A DNA stretch of 7,021 bases, taken from Ruminococcaceae bacterium UBA1213. Its GTDB lineage: Bacteria; Bacillota; Clostridia; Oscillospirales; Acutalibacteraceae. Shown here in pieces: positions 1 through 6,169 of the stretch (within the stretch, counting starts at the first letter, position 1; each line of letters opens with the position of its first letter). The stretch covers positions 11,837 through 18,857 of the forward strand of contig DBXL01000163.1 of NCBI GenBank assembly GCA_002309275.1. The letters are read 5' to 3'. The notes under the pieces are model-generated. The model was not told the origin of the DNA, did not search any database, and was given only the letters and a program-made list of their open reading frames with translations. A program made the position numbers and the translations under genes.

Positions 1-714
1 GACAAGGCGATGGAGGGTGAGGAAATTTCCGAAGAAGAAATGACAAAATTTGATAAATGGCTTGATAAGCATTTCGGCGATAAAATGGTAAATGTCATTA
101 TGACAATATCCATGGTTATTGCAATCGCATTTTGTATAGGAGTATTTTTCTTTGTACCGACATGGCTGTTTAATTTGCTTTCAGGGGCATTTCCGTTTTT
201 GAGCGAACATATTATATGGCGTTCTGCGTTTGAGGGAATTATAAGGATAATTTTATTTTTGGCATACATGGCATTGTGTACGCTTCAAAAAGATGTGAAA
301 AGGGTATTTCAGTATCACGGGGCAGAGCATAAAACGATATTCTGCTATGAAAAGGGATTGGAATTGACTGTCGAGAACGTCAGAAAGCAGATAAGATTTC
401 ACCCACGCTGCGGAACAAGCTTTATTGTTTTAATGCTCATCGTGGGAATTTTAATAGGCTTGTTTATCCCATTTACAGATGTGTGGCTTCGTTCCAGTAT
501 AAAAATACTGCTTTTGCCTGTGACAGTGGGAATAGGCTATGAATTGATAAAACTGTGTGCAAAGCATGATAATATTATTACAAGAATAATAGCCGCACCG
601 GGAATATGGATGCAGCATTTGACGACAAAAGAGCCGGAAGATGACATGATAGAAGTTGCAATAGCAGCCATGAAAGATGTTATTCCCGAAAATGGAGAGG
701 ATATTATAAAATGA
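1..714 (+). CDS. DUF1385 (YqhQ-like) membrane protein, 5'-truncated by the window edge
   Basis: The reading frame is open to the first base of the window (codons for D-K-A precede the first ATG at 10), so this is the C-terminal part of a longer gene; family members are usually about 300 residues. Counting from the ATG at 10, there are hydrophobic segments at about 27-58, 74-92, 136-155 and 163-182. Family signatures are HGAEHK (103-108), HPRCGTSF (131-138) and the terminal APGIWMQHLTT-EPEDD-IEVAI block (196-219). The conserved His, Glu and Cys residues look like metal ligands or catalytic residues, but this is inference; the biochemical role is not established as far as I know. B. subtilis YqhQ belongs to the same family. 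The stop codon overlaps the prmC start (ATGA), so the two are probably cotranscribed and translationally coupled. Family assignment is firm; function is open. Confidence 0.9.
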   Translation, partial: DKAMEGEEISEEEMTKFDKWLDKHFGDKMVNVIMTISMVIAIAFCIGVFFFVPTWLFNLLSGAFPFLSEHIIWRSAFEGIIRIILFLAYMALCTLQKDVKRVFQYHGAEHKTIFCYEKGLELTVENVRKQIRFHPRCGTSFIVLMLIVGILIGLFIPFTDVWLRSSIKILLLPVTVGIGYELIKLCAKHDNIITRIIAAPGIWMQHLTTKEPEDDMIEVAIAAMKDVIPENGEDIIK

Positions 715-1520
715 CATATTCGGAGTTGTATTCTTATGCAAAGAGCCGTCTGACAGAGTATGAGGCTATGTGCATCATGGAGGATATTTTTGAATTTGAC
801 AGGTCAAAACTTGCCATTCACGGAAATGAAATTCCCGAAAATAAAAAGGATTTTTTAACGGCAGTTGAAAAGAGAGCCAAAGGGATTCCCCTGCAGTATG
901 CAACGGGAAAAGCGTATTTCATGGGCAGGGAATATTTTGTAGGCGAGGGAGTTTTAATTCCCAGAGATGACACGGAAGTTGCTGTGAATGAGTGCATTGA
1001 ATTTATGACGGGAAATGAAAGAGTGATAGACTTGTGTTCAGGCAGCGGTATTATTGCCGTCACTCTTGCAAAGGAATTTCCAAAAGCTGAAATATACGCA
1101 GTCGAGCTTGAAAACAAGGCTTTTGCATATCTTGAAAAGAACGTAAAATATCACCATGCAGATGTAAAATTAGTGCATGACAGTATTTTCAATGAAAATT
1201 GTGTGGAGGGCGAATTTGATATCATCATATCAAATCCGCCTTATATTTGCACAGATATAATACCTGATTTGCAGAGTGAAGTGCAGTATGAACCGAAAAC
1301 AGCCCTTGACGGCGGAAATGACGGTTTGGATTTTTACAGATGTATCGCTGAAAAATGGGTGAAAAAACTCAGAAAAGGCGGAAAAATCATTCTTGAGATA
1401 GGTGAGGAACAGGCGAAAAGTGTTGGTGAATTGCTGAAAGTGCAGGAAATAACGCAAATTTCCGTTGTCAAGGATATTCAAAATTTGGATAGGGTAGTTT
1501 TTGGGACTGTGAGAAAATAA
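711..1520 (+). CDS. prmC: Peptide chain release factor N5-glutamine methyltransferase PrmC (HemK)
   Basis: This 269-residue protein has normal length for the family. PrmC transfers a methyl group from S-adenosylmethionine to the glutamine of the GGQ motif in release factors RF1 and RF2, in the cytoplasm. The N-terminal helical substrate-binding domain spans about 1-80, followed by the IPR-DTE motif (83-89), the SAM-binding glycine motif DLCSGSG (107-113), the catalytic NPPY motif (175-178) and the conserved EP--AL-GG-DGL block (194-206). The motif usually reads PRP(E/D)TE; here an Asp replaces the second Pro. The start ATG overlaps the upstream TGA, and GGAGAGG at 694-700 inside the preceding gene serves as ribosome binding site. 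In many Firmicutes prmC lies next to prfA; prfA is not in this window. No terminator is visible after the stop, so readthrough into recA is possible. Confidence 0.95.
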   Translation: MTYSELYSYAKSRLTEYEAMCIMEDIFEFDRSKLAIHGNEIPENKKDFLTAVEKRAKGIPLQYATGKAYFMGREYFVGEGVLIPRDDTEVAVNECIEFMTGNERVIDLCSGSGIIAVTLAKEFPKAEIYAVELENKAFAYLEKNVKYHHADVKLVHDSIFNENCVEGEFDIIISNPPYICTDIIPDLQSEVQYEPKTALDGGNDGLDFYRCIAEKWVKKLRKGGKIILEIGEEQAKSVGELLKVQEITQISVVKDIQNLDRVVFGTVRK

Positions 1521-1526
1521 AATCTA

Positions 1527-1556
1527 TTGAAAAAGTATTGAATGGTGTAGTATAAT
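1527..1556 (+). promoter_or_regulatory. Sigma-A type promoter for recA
   Basis: TTGAAA (1527-1532) and a perfect TATAAT (1551-1556) are separated by 18 bases, giving a predicted transcript start near 1563. The gap 1521-1591 holds no GAAC-N4-GTTC palindrome, the LexA box usual in Bacillus and Clostridium, so SOS control through that motif is not evident. Confidence 0.75.
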
Positions 1557-1575
1557 ATATTTGCGATAAAACAGT

Positions 1576-1582
1576 AAAGGAG
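1576..1582 (+). promoter_or_regulatory. Ribosome binding site of recA
   Basis: AAAGGAG lies 9 bases before the ATG at 1592. It fixes that start; an out-of-frame ATG at 1585 is too close to it and opens only a very short frame. Confidence 0.8.
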
Positions 1583-1591
1583 ATATGGAAA

Positions 1592-2725
1592 ATGGCGATT
1601 GATAAGCAGAAAGCATTGGAAACAGCGTTAAGTCAGATAGAAAAACAGTTTGGTAAAGGTGCAGTCATGCGTCTGGGACAGAATGCGGCAATGAAAGTTG
1701 ACGCAATTCCGACAGGCTCACTTTCACTTGATATTGCATTAGGAATCGGCGGACTTCCGAAAGGACGTATTACGGAAATATATGGACCGGAATCATCAGG
1801 CAAAACAACACTTGCCCTGCATTGTATTGCAGAGGCTCAGAAAGCAGGCGGTATAGCGGCTTTCATAGACGTGGAACATGCACTTGATCCGGTATATGCG
1901 GCAGCTTTGGGAGTGGATATAGATGAACTTCTTGTTTCACAGCCCGATACAGGTGAAGATGCCCTTGAAATCACAGAGTCGCTTGTACGTTCAGGAGCGA
2001 TTGATATAATTGTCATAGACTCAGTTGCGGCATTGGCACCGAAAGCCGAAATTGACGGTGAAATGGGAGCCTCACACGTCGGCTTGCAGGCACGTTTGAT
2101 GTCACAGGCTTTGAGAAAGCTGGCAGGCTCTATCTCAAAATTGAATTGTGTAGCGATATTCATCAATCAGTTGCGTGAAAAAGTGGGCGTACTTTTCGGC
2201 AATCCCGAAACAACTCCGGGTGGACGTGCATTGAAATTTTATTCATCTGTAAGAATTGATATAAGAAAGATAGAAACGCTGAAAGCCGGCGGTGAAATAG
2301 TAGGTTCAAGGACTCGTGCAAAGGTCGTTAAAAATAAGATTGCCCCGCCTTTCAGAGAGGCAGAATTTGACATTATGTATGGTCAGGGCATTTCAAGAGT
2401 AGGTGAACTGCTTGATTTGGCGGTCAATGCAGATGTCATTAAAAAGAGCGGTGCATGGTTCTCCTATGACGGAAACAGAATTGCACAAGGTCGTGACAAT
2501 GCAAAGAACTTTTTGAGGGATAACCCTGAAGTTGCACAAAAAGTAGAAGATGAACTCAAAGCAAGCTCAGATAAATTCAATTTCTCAAAGACAACAAAGG
2601 CACGAGCAAAAGCGCTTTCTGAAAAGACAGAAGAACAGATTGAAACAACAGTGGTTGAGGGTGTTTCTGTAAATGAAAGTTCCCGTACGGCAGATGTCAA
2701 AGTTGATGTTCTGGTAGAAGAATAA
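1592..2725 (+). CDS. recA: Recombinase RecA
   Basis: RecA forms ATP-dependent filaments on single-stranded DNA, carries out homology search and strand exchange, and as a coprotease triggers LexA self-cleavage. The protein is 377 residues (E. coli RecA is 353). Visible parts are the N-terminal oligomerisation helix (1-30), Walker A GPESSGKT (65-72), Walker B region IIVIDSVAAL (139-148), the L1 region with MGASHVGLQARLMSQALRKL (158-177), and the L2 region from INQLREKVG through GNPETTPGG (191-211). The last 45 or so residues form a low-complexity, Glu/Val/Thr-rich acidic tail, the part that varies most between RecA proteins. The core shows no disabling change, so it should be active. It has its own promoter and a good ribosome binding site, and its TAA shares one base with the recX start. 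Confidence 0.99.
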   Translation: MAIDKQKALETALSQIEKQFGKGAVMRLGQNAAMKVDAIPTGSLSLDIALGIGGLPKGRITEIYGPESSGKTTLALHCIAEAQKAGGIAAFIDVEHALDPVYAAALGVDIDELLVSQPDTGEDALEITESLVRSGAIDIIVIDSVAALAPKAEIDGEMGASHVGLQARLMSQALRKLAGSISKLNCVAIFINQLREKVGVLFGNPETTPGGRALKFYSSVRIDIRKIETLKAGGEIVGSRTRAKVVKNKIAPPFREAEFDIMYGQGISRVGELLDLAVNADVIKKSGAWFSYDGNRIAQGRDNAKNFLRDNPEVAQKVEDELKASSDKFNFSKTTKARAKALSEKTEEQIETTVVEGVSVNESSRTADVKVDVLVEE

Positions 2726-3327
2726 TGATAATAACGTCAACAGAGGAACGAAAAAAAAGTTTAACTGCTTTGTATATAGACGGAGAATATGCAGTAAGTG
2801 TGGATACGATGACATTTCTTTCAACAGGGAAAAAAATCGGTTCAGAAATCACAGATGAAGAATTGTACGAGTTGATAGAAATGTCAAAGTTCAATCGTGC
2901 AAAGGAAAAAGCATTGTATCTGATAGAATACAGAAGCCGTACAAAAAAGGAATTGTACGATAAATTGATAGTGCTTTTTGGAGAGAGTGCATCTGAACGT
3001 GCAATAGAGCGTCTTGAAGAACTGGGCTTGGTAGATGATGAAAAGTATGCTCGTGAGTATGCGGAAGTTCTGCTTGATAAAAAGGGATTTTCCCGTCAAA
3101 GAACGGAATTTGAACTGATGAAAAAGGGCATTGACAAAGATGTTATTGAAGAAATTCTCGATGAATTGGAGCCTGAACCCGTTGAACAGATAAAGAAATT
3201 GCTGGAAACGAAATTTGCAAGGAGATTGTCAAATGAAAAAGACCTTGCCAAAACAGTGAATTCTCTCAAAGCAATGGGTTATAGATGGTCAGATATAAAT
3301 GATGCAATGAATTCAGAGTGGGATTAA
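2725..3327 (+). CDS. recX: Regulatory protein RecX
   Basis: RecX binds RecA filaments and modulates, usually inhibits, their activity. The 200-residue product has the expected make-up: a short N-terminal segment with the LYIDGEYAVSVD strand pair (16-27), then tandem three-helix repeats. These show as R-SRTKKELYDKL (70-81), GLVDDEKYAREYAE (101-114), KGFSRQRTEFELMKKGID (120-137) and a third repeat at about 150-195 containing LKAMGYRW (181-188). Sequence identity is low across this family, so the call leans on these helix motifs and on position. The ATG shares its A with the recA TAA and has only a weak ribosome binding site, which suggests translational coupling to recA. A terminator hairpin begins inside the final codons. 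Confidence 0.92.
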   Translation: MIITSTEERKKSLTALYIDGEYAVSVDTMTFLSTGKKIGSEITDEELYELIEMSKFNRAKEKALYLIEYRSRTKKELYDKLIVLFGESASERAIERLEELGLVDDEKYAREYAEVLLDKKGFSRQRTEFELMKKGIDKDVIEEILDELEPEPVEQIKKLLETKFARRLSNEKDLAKTVNSLKAMGYRWSDINDAMNSEWD

Positions 3328-3346
3328 ATTCTGCTCTGAATTTTTT
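3310..3346 (+). terminator. Rho-independent terminator of recA-recX, overlapping the recX 3' end
   Basis: A perfect 9-bp inverted repeat (AATTCAGAG at 3310-3318, CTCTGAATT at 3334-3342) encloses a 15-base loop and runs into six T residues (3341-3346). The left arm encodes the C-terminal recX residues and the recX stop lies in the loop. The stem is only moderately GC-rich and the loop is long, so termination may be partial. Confidence 0.7.
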
Positions 3347-3347
3347 G

Positions 3348-3376
3348 TTGTAATTTTTAGTAAAGTGTAATATAAT
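3348..3376 (+). promoter_or_regulatory. Sigma-A type promoter for rimO-pgsA-hydrolase
   Basis: TTGTAA (3348-3353) and a perfect TATAAT (3371-3376) are separated by 17 bases, directly after the T-run of the recX terminator. The predicted transcript start is near 3383, giving a leader of roughly 29 bases to the rimO ATG. Confidence 0.72.
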
Positions 3377-3395
3377 AGGAGTGTATTTTGAAATC

Positions 3396-3402
3396 AGGGG
3401 GA
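3396..3402 (+). promoter_or_regulatory. Ribosome binding site that decides the rimO start
   Basis: AGGGGGA lies 9 bases before the ATG at 3412. An in-frame TTG at 3388 sits only about 5 bases past the predicted transcript start, with no binding site upstream, so the ATG is preferred. Confidence 0.65.
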
Positions 3403-3411
3403 CAGATAAAA

Positions 3412-4740
3412 ATGAATGAAAGAGTAGGAATGGTATGCTTAGGCTGTGCGAAAAACCGTGTTGACGGTGAAATGATGTTGTATAATCTGCGTGAGGCAGG
3501 TTATGAATTGGTTGCAGACGTGGCAAACAGCGAAGTGGCAATAGTGAATACTTGCGGATTTATAGAAGACGCTAAGCAGGAAAGCATAGATGAAATACTT
3601 GAGCTTGCTGAACTCAAAAAAGAGGGAAAAATAAAGGCGATTATCGTAACAGGCTGTCTTGCGGAGAGGTATCAGCAGGAAGTAATGAAAGAACTGTATG
3701 AAGTAGATGCGGTTATTGGCATAGGTGCGAATAAAAATATTGCGGAAGTTGTGAAAGAAGTGCTTGACGGCACTAAAAAAGAGAGCTTTCCCGATAAAGA
3801 GGAATTGCAGTTATGTGGAGGCAGAGTGAGGACTACACCGTTTTACTATGCATATTTAAAGATAGCGGAGGGCTGTGACAATAAATGTACATATTGTGCG
3901 ATACCTATGATAAGGGGTAAATTCAGAAGTCGCCCTATGGAAGATATTTTGCAGGAGGCAAAGGAACTTTCTGAAAAAGGCGTTAAAGAGTTGATTTTAA
4001 TTGCACAGGACACGAGTTATTACGGTGAAGATATTTACGGCAAGCCGTATTTATCAGAACTTTTGAAAGAACTGTGTAAAATTGAGAGCGTAAAATATCT
4101 GCGTGTTTTGTACTGCTATCCCGACAGAATGACAGATGAGTTAATAGACACTTTTGCAAGTGAAGAAAAAGTGCTGAAATACATTGATATACCGTTACAG
4201 CACTGCAACGGCAGGATATTGAAAATGATGAACCGTCACGGCGACAGGGAGAGTTTAACGGCATTGATAAATAAATTGCGTGAGAGAGTGCCGAATATCA
4301 CAGTCAGAACAACATTTATGACAGGCTTTCCAAGTGAAACGGAAGAAGAATTTGCAGAGCTGTCGGAGTTTGTCAATGAGATGAGATTTGAAAGAATGGG
4401 TTGTTTTGCATACTCTGCGGAGGAGGACACGCCTGCGTCACGCATGAAAGAACAGCTTGACGAGGAAGTGAAAAAACACCGTCAGGAAATCATCATGGAA
4501 CAACAGCAGGAAATCATGGCGGAGAATGCACAAAAAATGGTTGGAAAGACAATTAAAGTATTGTGTGAGGGCTTTGACAGGCTGGCAGAATGCTTTTTCG
4601 GAAGGAGTTCGGCAGACGCACCCGAAGTTGACGGAAAAGTATTTATCATAGCAGAGGATAAAAAGCCAAAAATAGGCGATATAGTGGAAGTGGAAGTAAG
4701 CGATACATTGGATTGTGATTTAGTGGGAATCATGCGTTGA
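3412..4740 (+). CDS. rimO: Ribosomal protein S12 methylthiotransferase RimO
   Basis: RimO is a radical SAM enzyme that adds a methylthio group to a conserved aspartate of ribosomal protein S12. From the chosen ATG it has 442 residues, matching E. coli RimO (441). The N-terminal UPF0004 domain carries the three cluster cysteines C12 (LGCAKNRVDGE), C48 (NTCGF) and C82 (TGCLAERY). The radical SAM domain has the CX3CX2C motif C155-C159-C162 (CDNKCTYC), followed by YIDIPLQH (257-264), FMTGFPSE (302-309) and AYSAEEDTPASR (333-344). A TRAM domain occupies about 375-440. The CLGCAKNRVDGE opening and IDIPLQH favour RimO over the relatives MiaB and MtaB. It leads an operon with pgsA, which starts 15 bases after its stop; this pairing is common in Firmicutes. 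Confidence 0.95.
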   Translation: MNERVGMVCLGCAKNRVDGEMMLYNLREAGYELVADVANSEVAIVNTCGFIEDAKQESIDEILELAELKKEGKIKAIIVTGCLAERYQQEVMKELYEVDAVIGIGANKNIAEVVKEVLDGTKKESFPDKEELQLCGGRVRTTPFYYAYLKIAEGCDNKCTYCAIPMIRGKFRSRPMEDILQEAKELSEKGVKELILIAQDTSYYGEDIYGKPYLSELLKELCKIESVKYLRVLYCYPDRMTDELIDTFASEEKVLKYIDIPLQHCNGRILKMMNRHGDRESLTALINKLRERVPNITVRTTFMTGFPSETEEEFAELSEFVNEMRFERMGCFAYSAEEDTPASRMKEQLDEEVKKHRQEIIMEQQQEIMAENAQKMVGKTIKVLCEGFDRLAECFFGRSSADAPEVDGKVFIIAEDKKPKIGDIVEVEVSDTLDCDLVGIMR

Positions 4741-4755
4741 AGAAAGGGATTAAAA

Positions 4756-5322
4756 ATGAATTTGCCAAATAAATTGACGGTGTTGAGATTGATATTAGTA
4801 CCGTTTTATGTATTTTTTCTGTTAATGCCGACAGTACCGCACCATTATTTGATAGCCCTGATTATATTTGCAGTCGCTTCATACACAGACCATCTTGACG
4901 GAAAAATTGCCCGCAAATACAACATGATAACGGATTTCGGAAAATTTGCCGATCCGCTGGCGGATAAAGTGATGATAGTATCGGCATTGGCTTGTTTTGT
5001 GGAATTGGGCTTGACGAGTGCAGTCGCATTGATAATTATACTTGCTCGTGAATTTACAGTTACATCAATAAGACTTGTTGCGTCGAGTCAGGGAAAAGTG
5101 GTTGCGGCAAATATCTGGGGCAAGGTCAAGACCGTTACACAGATAATTGCAGTATTTGTAATAATGCTTATGCAGTATTTAATTGAAATCAGTGTGATAG
5201 AAAATGCCTTGTGGGTGAAAATTATGTGTGACAGTTTCATGTGGCTGTCGGTATTCTTTACACTGCTGTCGGGAATTATTTATATTGTGCAGAATTTTGA
5301 ATTTATCAGAAATGCAAAGTGA
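4756..5322 (+). CDS. pgsA: CDP-diacylglycerol-glycerol-3-phosphate 3-phosphatidyltransferase PgsA
   Basis: This integral membrane enzyme makes phosphatidylglycerophosphate from CDP-diacylglycerol and glycerol-3-phosphate, the committed step to phosphatidylglycerol and cardiolipin. The 188-residue length is typical. The CDP-alcohol phosphatidyltransferase motif D-x2-DG-x2-AR-x8-G-x3-D-x3-D is complete: D45, D48, G49, A52, R53, G62, D66, D70. PgsA-specific features are the N-terminal NLPNKLTVLRL (2-12) and REFTVTSIRLVASSQG (98-113) with GKVKTVTQI (122-130). Membrane segments are at about 8-24, 31-44, 71-84, 86-97, 125-146 and 158-178. AAAGGG (4743-4748) is a fitting ribosome binding site. The stop falls 17 bases before the preferred start of the next gene. 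Confidence 0.95.
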   Translation: MNLPNKLTVLRLILVPFYVFFLLMPTVPHHYLIALIIFAVASYTDHLDGKIARKYNMITDFGKFADPLADKVMIVSALACFVELGLTSAVALIIILAREFTVTSIRLVASSQGKVVAANIWGKVKTVTQIIAVFVIMLMQYLIEISVIENALWVKIMCDSFMWLSVFFTLLSGIIYIVQNFEFIRNAK

Positions 5323-5327
5323 TTTTC

Positions 5328-5334
5328 GGGAGAG
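5328..5334 (+). promoter_or_regulatory. Ribosome binding site that decides the hydrolase start
   Basis: GGGAGAG lies 5 bases before the ATG at 5340 (7 bases counted from the end of its GGGAG core). A GTG at 5319 in the same frame overlaps the pgsA stop but has no such site upstream and adds only seven residues, so the ATG is preferred. Confidence 0.6.
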
Positions 5335-5339
5335 ATTTT

Positions 5340-6143
5340 ATGGATTTTTTAATTGATAAGGTATCGTTGAACGGATTCTCAATGGAGTATCTGAAATTCG
5401 GAAACGGCAGAAAAAATCTTGTTATTCTGCCGGGACTGAGTGTGCAAAGTGTGCTGTTGTATTCTTCTTCGGTTGTAAAGCAGTATGAGAGGTTTACAAA
5501 GGACTTTACCGTTTATTTGTTTGACAGGCGTATGAATCTGCCGCAGGAATACTCTGTGAGCGACATGGCAGATGATACTGCACAGGCAGTCAAATATCTG
5601 GGACTTAAAAATATATATCTTTTCGGTGCATCGCAGGGCGGAATGATTGCAATGGATATAGCAATCAAAAATGTCGGACTTGTTGAAAAGCTTGTTCTTG
5701 CATCAACGGCAATGCATATGGACGAAAAAAGCGTTTCCATTGTAGATGACTGGATAAAGCTGGCGGAAAACCATGACAAAGAAAATTTGTTTTTATCATT
5801 TGGAGAGAGGATATATCCTGAAAAACTTTTTGGAAGATTCAAAGATGTTTTTCGTGATATGTCGGAAAAAATCACAGATACGGATTTAAAAAGATTTGTG
5901 ATAATGGCGAATGGCGGAAGAGATTTCAATGTTCTGGACAGGGCATATAAAATAAAATGTCCTGTGATGGTGATAAGTGACAGTGATGATAAAATTTTCG
6001 GAATAGAGCCTGTATCGGAAATGGAAGAGAGATTTAAATTGAATGAGGGTTTTGAAATGAAGAGATACAGCGGTTTTGGTCATGCAGTGTATGATACATC
6101 ACCTGATTTCAAAGAAAAGATGTATGATTTTCTGAAAAAATAA
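5340..6143 (+). CDS. Alpha/beta hydrolase fold protein, substrate unknown
   Basis: The 267-residue product has the layout of a single-domain alpha/beta hydrolase. The oxyanion loop region is VILPGLS (28-34). The nucleophile elbow is G-A-S-Q-G with Ser98 (96-100), inside LFGASQGGMIAMDIA. The acid is probably Asp216 in VISDSDDKIFG (211-221), and His248 in GFGHAVYD (245-252) completes the triad. A helical cap probably spans about 125-195. There is no signal peptide or membrane segment, so it should be cytoplasmic. Such proteins include esterases, lipases, peptidases and haloperoxidase-like enzymes, and the sequence does not separate these. Close spacing behind pgsA implies cotranscription, so a lipid or acyl-ester substrate is conceivable, but that is inference only. 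Confidence 0.88.
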   Translation: MDFLIDKVSLNGFSMEYLKFGNGRKNLVILPGLSVQSVLLYSSSVVKQYERFTKDFTVYLFDRRMNLPQEYSVSDMADDTAQAVKYLGLKNIYLFGASQGGMIAMDIAIKNVGLVEKLVLASTAMHMDEKSVSIVDDWIKLAENHDKENLFLSFGERIYPEKLFGRFKDVFRDMSEKITDTDLKRFVIMANGGRDFNVLDRAYKIKCPVMVISDSDDKIFGIEPVSEMEERFKLNEGFEMKRYSGFGHAVYDTSPDFKEKMYDFLKK

Positions 6144-6169
6144 TCTTTTTAAAGTGAAGTGAAATTTTT

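Noticed and set aside
1521..1550. Terminator between prmC and recA
   Set aside because: No inverted repeat followed by a T-run can be drawn here; the recA promoter begins almost at once.
1837..2166. 109-residue minus-strand open frame within recA
   Set aside because: It is the complement of the strongly conserved RecA core, low-complexity, and lacks start signals.
3388..3411. TTG start adding eight residues to RimO
   Set aside because: It lies about 5 bases after the predicted transcript start, has no ribosome binding site, and the shorter form matches the usual RimO length and N-terminus.
5319..5339. GTG start of the hydrolase overlapping the pgsA stop
   Set aside because: No ribosome binding site precedes it, while GGGAG is well placed for the ATG at 5340.
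5513..5929. 138-residue open frame on the minus strand inside the hydrolase gene
   Set aside because: It is antisense to a protein with a clear catalytic triad, is Ser/Ile/Leu-rich as expected of reversed codons, and has no recognisable motif or ribosome binding site.
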